Shown: positions 9,149 to 16,417 of the stretch, one piece after another | Numbering within the stretch: position 1 is the stretch's first letter | Layout of the letters: each line of letters begins with the position of its first letter | Assembly: GCF_014647755.1 (NCBI RefSeq) | Contig: NZ_BMPU01000004.1 | Location: 154,601 to 218,600, forward strand | Source: Porphyromonas pasteri | Lineage (GTDB): Bacteria; Bacteroidota; Bacteroidia; Bacteroidales; Porphyromonadaceae | Direction of reading: 5' to 3' | Length of the DNA stretch: 64,000 nt | The notes under the pieces: model-generated | The model's database searches: none | What the model was told of the DNA's origin: nothing | What the model saw: only the letters and a program-made list of their open reading frames with translations | Program-made: the position numbers and the translations under genes

Positions 9149-10507
9149 TTAGATATTCTCCGTCTTACGACGAGCGAGGAAGCGCTTGTAGAGCTTCTTG
9201 ACCTGCGGTGCGAGGATGACGATGGCGATGACGTTCGGGATGACCATCAGCCCATTGAAGGTATCAGCCAGCTCCCAGATGAGGTTCGCATGGAAGATCG
9301 TCGCCGAGAAGACGCAGGCGATGACGATGACGCGGAAGACGTAGACCGCCTTGGACTTGAAGAGGTAGCGTATATTCATCTCCCCGAAGACATACCAGCC
9401 GATGATGGTGGTAAAGGCAAAGACGAGGAGGCTGATAGCGAGGAAGGCAACGCCTGCCTGCCCGAAGGTCTCCTCGAAGGCACGCTGTGTGATCTGCACT
9501 GAGATCAGCCCAGGCTCAGCATAAGCCCCCGTCAAGAGGATGATGAGTGCCGTAGCGGTGCAGATGAGGAGGTCAACGAAGACACCCGACATCGCTACGA
9601 AGCCCTGGATGGATGGATCCTTGACATGAGCCAGTGCATGGGCGTGTGGGGTCGAGCCCATACCAGCTTCGTTGGAGAAGAGCCCGCGGGAGACCCCATA
9701 GCGGATGGCGTACTTCATCACGCTACCCGCTGCACCGCCAGCGGCCGCCTTCGTGGAGAAGGCATCACCGAAGATGGACTCGAAGACGGGGAGGATCTGC
9801 TCGGAGTACATGAAGAGGATGATGATCGCCCCGACGATATAGGCCAGTGCCATGAAGGGCACCACCAGCTCGGCGATGGTCGTGACGCGCTTCTGCCCGC
9901 CGACGATGACGACAGCGACAAGCACTGCGATGAGGATACCGCTGACCCAGCCCTTCATACCGAAGGCGCTAGCCAGGCCGATGGAGATGGAGTTCGCCTG
10001 CACCATACAGCCGATGAAGCCGAGGGCGACGATGACCATGACGGAGAAGATGATGGCGAGCACTCGGCTCTTCAGACCGCGACTGATGTAGTAGGCAGGT
10101 CCCCCGACGACTTGGCCATCGCGTATCTCGCGATACTTCTGGGAGAGGACGGCTTCGGAGAAGATCGTGCTCATCCCGAGCACTGCGGAGATCCACATCC
10201 AGAAGACGGCACCCGTACCTCCCATAGCGATGGCGGTGGCTACGCCAGCGATATTGCCCGTACCGACTTGGGCGGCGACGGCAGTGGCGAGCGCTTGGAA
10301 GGAGTTCGTCTGGTCGCAGGCATCCTCTACCTTCTCTTTCTTCTTGAAGATCGAGCCGAAGCTATACTTCATTGCCAGACCGAAGTGCCGTATCTGGGGC
10401 ACGCCGAGGTAGATGGTGTAGAAGATGCCGACGCCGAGGAGGACGTACATGAGGAAGTTGTTCCATAGGATTTCATTGAATCCCTTTACGATCTGAAGTA
10501 GGTCCAT
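9149..10507 (-). CDS. Sodium:alanine/glycine symporter family (AGCS) protein
   Basis: 452 residues with about eleven membrane helices. AGCS landmarks include AVAAQVGTGNIAGVATAIAMGG near residue 75, the EAVLSQKYR segment and VSRGLFSNEAGMGSTPHAHA near residue 275. The family imports small neutral amino acids with Na+. The gene is alone on the minus strand and has a leader of roughly 240 bases holding a 14-bp inverted repeat (10576-10589 with 10662-10675), so leader-based control is possible. The exact substrate is not readable from the sequence. Confidence 0.93.
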   Translation of the reverse strand: MDLLQIVKGFNEILWNNFLMYVLLGVGIFYTIYLGVPQIRHFGLAMKYSFGSIFKKKEKVEDACDQTNSFQALATAVAAQVGTGNIAGVATAIAMGGTGAVFWMWISAVLGMSTIFSEAVLSQKYREIRDGQVVGGPAYYISRGLKSRVLAIIFSVMVIVALGFIGCMVQANSISIGLASAFGMKGWVSGILIAVLVAVVIVGGQKRVTTIAELVVPFMALAYIVGAIIILFMYSEQILPVFESIFGDAFSTKAAAGGAAGSVMKYAIRYGVSRGLFSNEAGMGSTPHAHALAHVKDPSIQGFVAMSGVFVDLLICTATALIILLTGAYAEPGLISVQITQRAFEETFGQAGVAFLAISLLVFAFTTIIGWYVFGEMNIRYLFKSKAVYVFRVIVIACVFSATIFHANLIWELADTFNGLMVIPNVIAIVILAPQVKKLYKRFLARRKTENI

Positions 10508-10575
10508 CGTAGTAGTTCGTGTTAGTGTTAGTAGTAGTGTGGGGGGAGCCGCTCATTGAGAGGCAGACGGGCCTT

Positions 10576-10675
10576 TCAGACGCATAGGAGAGGTGGGGAC
10601 CCGCTGGGCGTGTCCTGTAGAGCGTGGGGGGAAGGGTGGGCGGAGAGGAGGTGCTTGTCCATCCTATGCGTCTGA
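10576..10675 (-). promoter_or_regulatory. Structured leader of the AGCS symporter
   Basis: TCAGACGCATAGGA (10576-10589) and its exact complement TCCTATGCGTCTGA (10662-10675) would pair in the mRNA to close a loop of 72 bases. It lies between the promoter at 10752 and the start codon. I recognise no known riboswitch consensus. The rest of the 10508-10950 gap holds only the promoter and the terminator at 10851. Confidence 0.5.
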
Positions 10676-10751
10676 GTGGGTGTGTGGCGCTCCTCGCTAA
10701 GAGCCCCCCGAGAGGGCAGCTTGCGGAGAGCATATCTTGTTGTCTCTGTGA

Positions 10752-10781
10752 CAAAAATAGCGAGACTTCCTTAAAACACAA
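10752..10781 (-). promoter_or_regulatory. Promoter TTG-N19-TATTTTTG
   Basis: On the minus strand TTG (10779-10781) is followed after exactly 19 bases by TATTTTTG (10752-10759), the full Bacteroidota pattern. It would drive the AGCS symporter with a long leader. Confidence 0.65.
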
Positions 10782-10850
10782 GCAGAGTGATTTAATAATT
10801 TTATTAAAGAAGTGCCATTACCCACCGCATTCCTAAGAACAAACACCAAA

Positions 10851-10890
10851 AGCGAGCAGGGCGAGGGAGTAGTCCCTCGCCCTGCTCGCT
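10851..10890 (-). terminator. Terminator after the TIP30-like gene
   Basis: Perfect 18-bp stem with arm AGCGAGCAGGGCGAGGGA and a 4-base loop, 60 bases beyond the stop of the minus-strand gene at 10953-11597. Confidence 0.8.
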
Positions 10891-10952
10891 CTCCTAAGTG
10901 CGGTCACTAAGCTCGGCAGACAGCGCTCACCAAGCCGCCCGATACCCCGCCC

Positions 10953-11597
10953 TTAGAGGTCTAAGATCGCCCTTTCGGCAAGTACATATTCACCGGCATC
11001 ACGCAGCGTCGCCTCACCACGGATCATCTGACGAGCGAGTGTCTCGACGGCTATCGGCGCCTGACGCTTCAGGAGGCCGATGCGATTCAGCGCACGAAGG
11101 ATGGCCATGCTGATGCGCTCATTGCCTCGTGCCTTCACCCCGCGATCGATCATCCCAGGGCGGAAGAAGAGCGTCCGCTCAAAGCTGAGAGCACGCACGC
11201 CCTCCTCAGCTTCGCCCTTGAGACGCATATAGAAGAGGCTGGACTTAGCATTTGCCCCAGCTGCCGAAAGCAGGACGAAGGTCCCCACCCCACTACGGCG
11301 AGCCATCTCGGCGAACTGCAGTTGGTAGTCCACGTCCACACGATGCTGGGCGGCCTTGCTCCCAGCTGCCCGCAGCGTCGTTCCGAGGCAGGAGAAGGCG
11401 ACATCTGCTGCGGGGCCCGTCTGCCAGTCCTCGGCCCGCTCCATATCTACCACGTGGACGTGGAGCTTGGTGTGCTGGAGCGGAAGAGGCCGACGCACGA
11501 AGACATGCACCTCGCTGTATTCGTCATTCCCGAGGAGCTGCTCCACCAGAGCCGTCCCCGTAGCGCCTGTAGCGCCCAATACCCATGCTTTCTTCAT
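10953..11597 (-). CDS. NAD(P)-binding SDR-like protein, TIP30/HTATIP2 type
   Basis: 214 residues forming a Rossmann fold. The dinucleotide loop is GATGATGTAL at residue 8. A conserved segment FSCLGTT near 70 and LLSAAGANAKSSLFYMRLKGEAE near 110 carry the S-x(n)-Y-x3-K-like layout of atypical short-chain dehydrogenases (Tyr-Met-Arg-Leu-Lys). Relatives are annotated as NAD(P)H-binding or nucleoside-diphosphate-sugar epimerase proteins without a known bacterial substrate. It is transcribed alone and ends at a strong hairpin. The fold is clear; the reaction is unknown. Confidence 0.85.
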   Translation of the reverse strand: MKKAWVLGATGATGTALVEQLLGNDEYSEVHVFVRRPLPLQHTKLHVHVVDMERAEDWQTGPAADVAFSCLGTTLRAAGSKAAQHRVDVDYQLQFAEMARRSGVGTFVLLSAAGANAKSSLFYMRLKGEAEEGVRALSFERTLFFRPGMIDRGVKARGNERISMAILRALNRIGLLKRQAPIAVETLARQMIRGEATLRDAGEYVLAERAILDL

Positions 11598-11759
11598 CGG
11601 TCTACATATATATAAAGGATGATGCTGTACTCCACTAAGACCTCCGCCCCCGCCGAGGAGCGGAGATACCTCGCAGAGTACTACAACGTTATAAGTACAG
11701 AAGGGCCGCTTTTGTTTACCCTGGCGCGCTCTAAATCACACTTGAATACTACAGTAGAT

Positions 11760-12209
11760 ATGAAGCTAAAGCAAATCTTCGCACTCCTCGGAGTCGCACT
11801 TCTTGGGCTCAGCGCTTGCTCCAAGGACACCCCCAAGACCACCCCCGCTTCGAGCGGTTCCTTAGCTGGCTCTCAGTGGGAGTACATCGAGCAGGAGCAG
11901 GAGGATGATGGCAAGACAGAGACCACCACGACAGTCCTTCGCTTCATTGACGGCACGAAGTTCGTCACGGAGTCCACCTCGGTAACCACACAGGGGGGCA
12001 CCATCCTCAAGAGCGAGACAGACACTCCTGAGCAGGGTACCTACACCTACCAAGGCAAGGAGGTCACGCTCACCACAACCCACCAGGACGATGGCAAGAC
12101 CGTCACGCGCATCGTCCGCCTCATTATGGACGACACCAATCAGACGCTCGCGGGCACGGTGACGGATGACGGCGTACGCAAGGGAATCATCTACACCCGC
12201 AAGAAGTAA
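11760..12209 (+). CDS. Tandem lipoprotein family, copy 1
   Basis: 149 residues. Signal sequence MKLKQIFALLGVALLGLSAC with lipobox Cys20, then a Pro/Thr-rich linker and a small beta-rich domain: SQWEY, a FIDGTKFV strand, EQGTYTYQGKEV, a MDDTNQTLAGTV strand and the tail YTRKK. The frame is open upstream to 11619, but the ATG at 11760 starts the same signal peptide as the five downstream paralogues. The domain layout resembles lipocalin-like lipoproteins of Bacteroidota; no function is known. It is the most divergent of the first five copies and lacks the shared promoter block. Confidence 0.85.
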   Translation: MKLKQIFALLGVALLGLSACSKDTPKTTPASSGSLAGSQWEYIEQEQEDDGKTETTTTVLRFIDGTKFVTESTSVTTQGGTILKSETDTPEQGTYTYQGKEVTLTTTHQDDGKTVTRIVRLIMDDTNQTLAGTVTDDGVRKGIIYTRKK

Positions 12210-12233
12210 GGTCGCACCCGCACATACCTCATA

Positions 12234-12277
12234 AGCCTCGCCCCGCTCTTCTCTCCATAGAAGAGCGGGGCGAGGCT
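12234..12277 (+). terminator. Repeated terminator type I, copy 1
   Basis: 19-bp perfect stem, arm AGCCTCGCCCCGCTCTTCT. Near-identical copies occur at 12856 and 14734. Confidence 0.85.
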
Positions 12278-12313
12278 ATTAATAGCCCTCCACGCGAAGA
12301 GGAGAAGGGAGGC

Positions 12314-12343
12314 TTGCAACTCTGTATAAATCTCCTATCTTTG
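12314..12343 (+). promoter_or_regulatory. Promoter TTG-N19-TATCTTTG
   Basis: TTG at 12314-12316, 19 bases, then TATCTTTG at 12336-12343: the full consensus. It belongs to a block of about 105 bp that is repeated before the lipoproteins at 13005 and 14885. Confidence 0.8.
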
Positions 12344-12384
12344 CAAAGATTCAATAAATCACTAACCCCATAACAAAAGAACGT

Positions 12385-12828
12385 ATGAAGCTAAAGTACA
12401 TCTTCATGTTCCTCGGAGTCATGCTCTTTGGACTCACCGCTTGTGACAAGAAGGATACCCCCGAGCCCAGCAACAAGAACCCATTCGCAGGCACGAAGTG
12501 GGAAAGCATCCGCTCTCACACACAAATCGACGGTGACACTGAAACCTTCGTAACTGAGATCCACTTCATTGATGACAGCCGATTCGTAATGAGTGCAAGC
12601 TACAAGGTCACGGCACCGAATGGTAGCATCAAAAGGCAAGATCCTACTTCTAAGGGTGAAGGGACTTACACATACGAGGGTCTTGTAGCTACGGTGATTA
12701 CAGAGGTAGTAGAAGATGGCGAACTGACCAAACACAAGGGCACCCTCACAATGGATGCTGCGAAGCAAAAGATCACGGCACTCGAGGAGGGCGAGGATAC
12801 CCCTCTAATCTTCACTCGCAAGAAGTAA
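12385..12828 (+). CDS. Tandem lipoprotein family, copy 2
   Basis: 147 residues. Lipobox Cys20 in LFGLTAC, linker DKKDTPEPSNKNPFAGTKWE, then the shared domain with HFIDDSRFV, EGTYTYEGLVATV, LTMDAAKQKIT and the tail IFTRKK. The first 130 bases are nearly identical to copy 3, after which the middle diverges, while the last third is again close. Its own promoter and terminator make it a single transcript. Likely an outer-membrane lipoprotein of unknown role. Confidence 0.88.
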   Translation: MKLKYIFMFLGVMLFGLTACDKKDTPEPSNKNPFAGTKWESIRSHTQIDGDTETFVTEIHFIDDSRFVMSASYKVTAPNGSIKRQDPTSKGEGTYTYEGLVATVITEVVEDGELTKHKGTLTMDAAKQKITALEEGEDTPLIFTRKK

Positions 12829-12855
12829 GGTCACACCTGCACATACCCCATAAGA

Positions 12856-12893
12856 CTCGCCCCGCTCTTCTCTCCATAGAAGAGCGGGGCGAG
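12856..12893 (+). terminator. Repeated terminator type I, copy 2
   Basis: 16-bp stem, arm CTCGCCCCGCTCTTCT. Just outside the stem this copy has GA on the left and GC on the right, a mismatch that copies 1 and 3 resolve in two different ways. Confidence 0.85.
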
Positions 12894-12932
12894 GCTATTT
12901 ATAGCCCTCCCACGCGAAGAGGAGAAGGGGGG

Positions 12933-12962
12933 CTTGCAACTCTGTATAAATCTCCTACCTTT
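12933..12962 (+). promoter_or_regulatory. Promoter TTG-N19-TACCTTTG
   Basis: Second copy of the lipoprotein promoter block; coordinates are within a base or two. It stands about 45 bases before the start at 13005. Confidence 0.75.
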
Positions 12963-13004
12963 GCAAAGATTCAATAAATCACTACCCCCATAACAAAAGA
13001 ACGT

Positions 13005-13457
13005 ATGAAGCTAAAGTACATCTTCATGTTCCTCGGAGCAGTCCTCCTGGGGCTCACCGCTTGTGGCAAGAAGGATACCTCCGAGTCCAGCAACAAGAAC
13101 CCATTTGCAGGCACGAAGTGGGAACGCGTCCTCAAGGCTACAGGTGAGGACGGCAGTAGTGAAATCATCTCGGCCGAACTCCAGTTCATTGACGACAGCC
13201 GACTCGTAATTCTTACAGACTACAAGGACACAGCGAAGGATGGTAGTATCATAGTGCAACTTCCTACGGTTAAGGAGGAAGGGACTTACACGTACGAAGG
13301 TCTTGTCGCTACTGTGATTTCCTATGAAATAAAAAATGACAAGCAGGTGACACACAAAGTCACTCTCACAATGGATGCTGCGAAGCAAAAGATCACAGTG
13401 ACGTCAACAAAGATGGAAGAGGGCGAAGAGCCTGAAATCTACACCCGCAAGAAGTAA
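13005..13457 (+). CDS. Tandem lipoprotein family, copy 3
   Basis: 150 residues. Lipobox Cys20 (LLGLTAC), linker GKKDTSESSNKNPFAGTKWE, then LQFIDDSRLV, EEGTYTYEGLVATV, LTMDAAKQKIT and the tail IYTRKK. It pairs most closely with copy 2 at both ends and differs in the centre. It is followed by a type II terminator (13484), and then by 800 bp without a gene. The function is unknown. Confidence 0.88.
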   Translation: MKLKYIFMFLGAVLLGLTACGKKDTSESSNKNPFAGTKWERVLKATGEDGSSEIISAELQFIDDSRLVILTDYKDTAKDGSIIVQLPTVKEEGTYTYEGLVATVISYEIKNDKQVTHKVTLTMDAAKQKITVTSTKMEEGEEPEIYTRKK

Positions 13458-13483
13458 GGCACTCGCCTACCTGACACTCCATA

Positions 13484-13526
13484 CAGTCCGCCCAGCCCAT
13501 CCCGAGAGATGAGGCTGGGCGGGCTG
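13484..13526 (+). terminator. Repeated terminator type II, copy 1
   Basis: Arms CAGTCCGCCCAGCC and GGCTGGGCGGGCTG followed by TTTT. Related copies occur at 15361 and 15997, and a right-half remnant at 14153. Confidence 0.8.
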
Positions 13527-13655
13527 CTTTTAGGAGAGGAGCAGGAGTAGGCACACACGACTAAGCTTAGGCATTATAGCCAAGCGACTTACTCGCGACA
13601 CGACACACTTATAGTGCGAGAGTGCGGGGACACCTCCCGCCGGGGAGTGATGCGA

Positions 13656-13755
13656 ACCTATATAGGTCCGTGGGCTGACCTATATTGGTCGCGATGTCGA
13701 CCTATATTGGTCCGTGACGCGACCTATATAGGTTCACCCAGCGACCAATATAGGT
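13656..13755. repeat. 22-bp-pitch array, ACC-N6-GGT type, five units
   Basis: Cores start at 13656, 13678, 13700, 13722 and 13744, a pitch of exactly 22 bp. They are ACCTATATAGGT, ACCTATATTGGT (twice), ACCTATATAGGT and ACCAATATAGGT, separated by variable 10-bp spacers. It lies in the 808-bp gap 13458-14265, which has no gene I can support. Confidence 0.9.
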
Positions 13756-13919
13756 CGAAGTAGCGAGCACTAAAGCTTCATACCCTCCTCCTATGGGGAG
13801 CACCTTCACCAGCTGCAGGTAGAGGCCTATCCCTCAAGCCTATGACTCGCGCGATGAGATACAGCACGGAGAAACATCCCGCCCGTGGAAATGGAGGAAG
13901 CCACGGAAGGCAAGGAGGC

Positions 13920-14065
13920 ACTATAGTCCTTTGACCGATAAACCAATAGTCGTTTGCACCCAAACCAATAGTCATCTATGGGCAAACCAATAGTGGTTTC
14001 GTGTGCAAACTTATAGTGGTTTGACCCCCAAACCAATAGTGATCCGTACCGAGACCAATAGTTGT
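13920..14065. repeat. 22-bp-pitch array, ACCAATAGTGGT type, seven units
   Basis: Cores start at 13920, 13942, 13964, 13986, 14009, 14032 and 14054 (pitch 22-23 bp). The consensus is ACCAATAGTGGT with decay at both ends (ACTATAGTCCTT first, ACCAATAGTTGT last). It is the second array in the same gap, 165 bp after the first, and uses a different inner hexamer. Confidence 0.9.
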
Positions 14066-14152
14066 TTGCAAATCGTCTTCTACGGAGCACTATAAATAAG
14101 TGCAGCGACAAGGGAGGAGATACGACCTCCATACATACCTCGTACTTGGATG

Positions 14153-14184
14153 CTGAGAGATGAGGCTGGGCGGACAGCTTTCTT
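14153..14184 (+). repeat. Orphan right half of terminator type II
   Basis: The stretch around GAGAGATGAGGCTGGGCGGA followed by CAGCTTT repeats the right arm and loop of the terminator at 13484-13526, but the left arm is missing. It looks like the tail of a lost lipoprotein unit. Confidence 0.6.
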
Positions 14185-14217
14185 CCGAGACTATAGGCTT
14201 AGCATGCAGTATTTACC

Positions 14218-14225
14218 TACCTTTG
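14218..14225 (+). promoter_or_regulatory. Promoter -7 box TACCTTTG
   Basis: Consensus match about 40 bases before lipoprotein copy 4. This is not the shared promoter block used by copies 2, 3 and 5. Confidence 0.55.
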
Positions 14226-14265
14226 CAAGTAGTATTCATTCCCTCTTTATAACCCCATAGAAATT

Positions 14266-14709
14266 ATGAAGCTAAAGCAAATCTTCATGCTCCTCGGAGC
14301 AGTCCTCCTTGGGCTCACCGCCTGCTCCAAGGACACGCCTAACACCCCCGACCTAAGTAAAACCCTCGCTGGCACTGAGTGGGAGGCCACCGTTCGGGAG
14401 TCCGATGCAGGTAACAAATCGGTAGTCACTACGATAGTCCTCAAGTTCGTCGACGACACCAAGTTCACGTCCCAATCCACCCAACAGACGATAAAGAATG
14501 GTGCGGTAGTCGACACTGAGGTAGACGATCCTGAGCAGGGCACTTACACCTATCAAGGTGGCGTCGCTACACTCCTCTTCAACACCCGAGATGATGAAGA
14601 TGATGCTATCAAGCTGGCACTCCCTCTGACAATGGACTCCTCCAAGCAGCAGCTCACAGGTAAAGCCCCAGAGTCAGGTACGATATTGACCTTCGTCCGC
14701 AAGAAGTAA
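14266..14709 (+). CDS. Tandem lipoprotein family, copy 4
   Basis: 147 residues with lipobox Cys20, linker KDTPNTPDLSKTLAGTEWE, FVDDTKFTS, EQGTYTYQGGVATL, LTMDSSKQQLTG and the tail FVRKK. Its first 120 bases differ from copy 5 at only about one position, whereas the remainder differs widely, which suggests recent gene conversion or segmental duplication of the 5' part. It is followed by a type I terminator. The role is unknown; an outer-membrane, possibly surface-exposed lipoprotein is likely. Confidence 0.88.
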   Translation: MKLKQIFMLLGAVLLGLTACSKDTPNTPDLSKTLAGTEWEATVRESDAGNKSVVTTIVLKFVDDTKFTSQSTQQTIKNGAVVDTEVDDPEQGTYTYQGGVATLLFNTRDDEDDAIKLALPLTMDSSKQQLTGKAPESGTILTFVRKK

Positions 14710-14733
14710 GGTCACACCTGCACATACCCCATA

Positions 14734-14777
14734 AGACTCGCCCCGCTCTTCTCTCCATAGAAGAGCGGGGCGAGTCT
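14734..14777 (+). terminator. Repeated terminator type I, copy 3
   Basis: 19-bp perfect stem, arm AGACTCGCCCCGCTCTTCT. The outer pairs differ from copy 1 on both arms (GACTCG with CGAGTC, against GCCTCG with CGAGGC), so the pairing is kept. Confidence 0.85.
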
Positions 14778-14835
14778 ATTTACAGCCCTCCACGCGAAGA
14801 GGAGAAGGGGGGCTTGCAACTCTGTATAAATCTCC

Positions 14836-14843
14836 TACCTTTA
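14836..14843 (+). promoter_or_regulatory. Variant -7 box TACCTTTA
   Basis: Third copy of the lipoprotein promoter block, but the last base of the -7 box is A instead of G, which may weaken expression of copy 5. TTG lies 19 bases upstream as in the other copies. Confidence 0.55.
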
Positions 14844-14884
14844 CAAAGATTCAGTAAATCATTAACCCCATAACAAAAGATCGT

Positions 14885-15334
14885 ATGAAGCTAAAGCACA
14901 TCTTCATGCTCCTCGGAGCAGTCCTCCTTGGGCTCACCGCCTGCTCCAAGGACACGCCTAACACCCCCGACCTAAGTAAAACCCTCGCTGGCACTGAGTG
15001 GGAGTGCGTTATCCAAGGGACCGAGCAGGAGAATGGTGAAAAGGAAGTTGAAACGCTACTCCTCCACTTTATTGATAACACCAAGTTTACTGTCCTGGGA
15101 ACTCACAAGACCCTCAAGAATGGTATTGTAGTCAATACAGAAGAACCAAGTGCATCCGAGGGCACCTACACCTATATCAATAAGGTGGCTACACTTACTA
15201 CCCAAACCATACGTAATGGCAAGACCGAAACTGAGGTACTTACCCTAACAATGGATGCATCCAACATGAAATTCACTGGAACAGTGACTGATGAGGATGA
15301 ATCCCATACATTGATCTTCGTCCGCAAGAAGTAA
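14885..15334 (+). CDS. Tandem lipoprotein family, copy 5
   Basis: 149 residues. The signal peptide, lipobox Cys20 and linker are almost identical to copy 4; then comes a divergent middle (HFIDNTKFTVLGTHKTLKNG), SEGTYTYINKVATL, LTMDASNMKFTG and the tail FVRKK. The upstream 105-bp block matches copies 2 and 3 rather than copy 4, and the downstream terminator is type II, so the unit is a mosaic. The function is unknown. Confidence 0.88.
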   Translation: MKLKHIFMLLGAVLLGLTACSKDTPNTPDLSKTLAGTEWECVIQGTEQENGEKEVETLLLHFIDNTKFTVLGTHKTLKNGIVVNTEEPSASEGTYTYINKVATLTTQTIRNGKTETEVLTLTMDASNMKFTGTVTDEDESHTLIFVRKK

Positions 15335-15360
15335 GGCACTCGCCTACCCGACTCTCCATA

Positions 15361-15404
15361 CAGTCCGCCCAGCCCCATCCCGAGTGATGAGGCTGGGCGG
15401 ACTG
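15361..15404 (+). terminator. Repeated terminator type II, copy 2
   Basis: Perfect stem CAGTCCGCCCAGCC with GGCTGGGCGGACTG, then TTTT, directly after lipoprotein copy 5. Confidence 0.85.
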
Positions 15405-15463
15405 CTTTTAGGAGAGCGTGAGAGGTCGCACAGCAGCCCTTTCCGACTATGCACTATTTCCCC

Positions 15464-15471
15464 TACCTTTG
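15464..15471 (+). promoter_or_regulatory. Promoter -7 box TACCTTTG
   Basis: Consensus match 32 bases before lipoprotein copy 6. Confidence 0.6.
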
Positions 15472-15502
15472 CGACAATTCAATTATCAATACCATTATAG
15501 AT

Positions 15503-15967
15503 ATGAAGTTCAAATACACCCTGATACTCCTCGGAGCTATTCTCTTTACCCTCACCGCCTGCTCTTCGTCCAAGGAAGATGACCCTAAGGAGGATCCATT
15601 CGTTAAAACCATGTGGGAGTCCTCCAGCTATATTGGGAAATATCCAAATGGCGAACAATACCACTTCCAGACCTGGATATACTTCAAAGAGGATAAGCAT
15701 ATCGCATTCAGGATAGAGGAGGAATTAATACGGGAAGAGGGTGAGGGTAAAAGACACACGACTAAGGTCCTTTCTCTTCCCTACACCCGTAAGGGGATGG
15801 TGGCGACAGTTCACGTGGCACGTGAGATAGCCCCGGGAGGAATAGGGCCCGAGCGCGAGCCATTTAAGCCTGACACATTCACCTATACCCTGGATGCATC
15901 CAAGCAGAGACTCACCTGCAAAAAGCACTCAACCGGAGAAATCACCATCTTCACCCCGAAGAAGTAA
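15503..15967 (+). CDS. Tandem lipoprotein family, copy 6 (divergent)
   Basis: 154 residues. The signal MKFKYTLILLGAILFTLTAC carries lipobox Cys20. The mature part keeps the overall length, the TMWESS start of the domain, the YTLDASKQRLTC strand and the ending FTPKK, but little else matches the other copies. The ATG at 15503 was chosen over 15449 by analogy with the paralogues. It is the last gene of the cluster and is followed by a weaker type II terminator. Confidence 0.82.
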   Translation: MKFKYTLILLGAILFTLTACSSSKEDDPKEDPFVKTMWESSSYIGKYPNGEQYHFQTWIYFKEDKHIAFRIEEELIREEGEGKRHTTKVLSLPYTRKGMVATVHVAREIAPGGIGPEREPFKPDTFTYTLDASKQRLTCKKHSTGEITIFTPKK

Positions 15968-15996
15968 GGCACATCTGCCCACATATTCCGATAAGC

Positions 15997-16034
15997 TCCG
16001 CCCAGCCCCATCCCGAGTGATGAGGCTGGGCGGA
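15997..16034 (+). terminator. Repeated terminator type II, copy 3
   Basis: Arms TCCGCCCAGCC and GGCTGGGCGGA, then a short T run. The stem is shorter than in the other copies. Confidence 0.75.
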
Positions 16035-16163
16035 CCGCTTTTCGATGAGCTCGAAGCACGTAGAGTGGGGAGAAGCAAGCAACACATAGAGAGCTGACTT
16101 ACAGAGGTTAATGGAGCATCCCGCAGTCATAGGAGGCAAGTAGCAGCGTCGCACGTAAAACGA

Positions 16164-16264
16164 ACCAGTACTGGTCACGAAGCGAAGCAGTACTGGTCAG
16201 CTATAGTTACCACTACTGGTCGGAGTGCGAACCACTACTGGTCAACTCATCGACCAGTAGTGGT
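16164..16264. repeat. 22-bp-pitch array, ACCAGTACTGGT type, five units
   Basis: Cores at 16164 (ACCAGTACTGGT), 16186 (AGCAGTACTGGT), 16209 and 16231 (ACCACTACTGGT) and 16253 (ACCAGTAGTGGT), pitch 22-23 bp. It lies in the 450-bp gap before the dCMP deaminase operon, which otherwise holds only a terminator and a promoter. Confidence 0.9.
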
Positions 16265-16371
16265 TACTTTTCCTCCCTCATAGCGATCCTAATCACCCCT
16301 TCCCACAGGATCTCCCTTTATCCTCGGCAGATAGCCCCCCGAAAAAGCATACACATTCGGGCGCAAAGCCT

Positions 16372-16379
16372 TATCTTTG
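16372..16379 (+). promoter_or_regulatory. Promoter -7 box TATCTTTG
   Basis: Consensus match about 38 bases before the dCMP deaminase start; the likely promoter of the five-gene operon up to cdaA. Confidence 0.6.
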
Positions 16380-16417
16380 TATATCTATATCCTCGTGTCA
16401 AGACAATCCAAAGAGTT

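Noticed and set aside
10508..10745. Glycine riboswitch in the symporter leader
   Set aside because: I could not find the conserved glycine-aptamer core on either strand; only a simple inverted repeat is visible.
13656..14065. CRISPR array
   Set aside because: Units are 22 bp with 12-bp cores and about 10-bp spacers, far too short; spacers are partly similar to each other and no cas gene is present.
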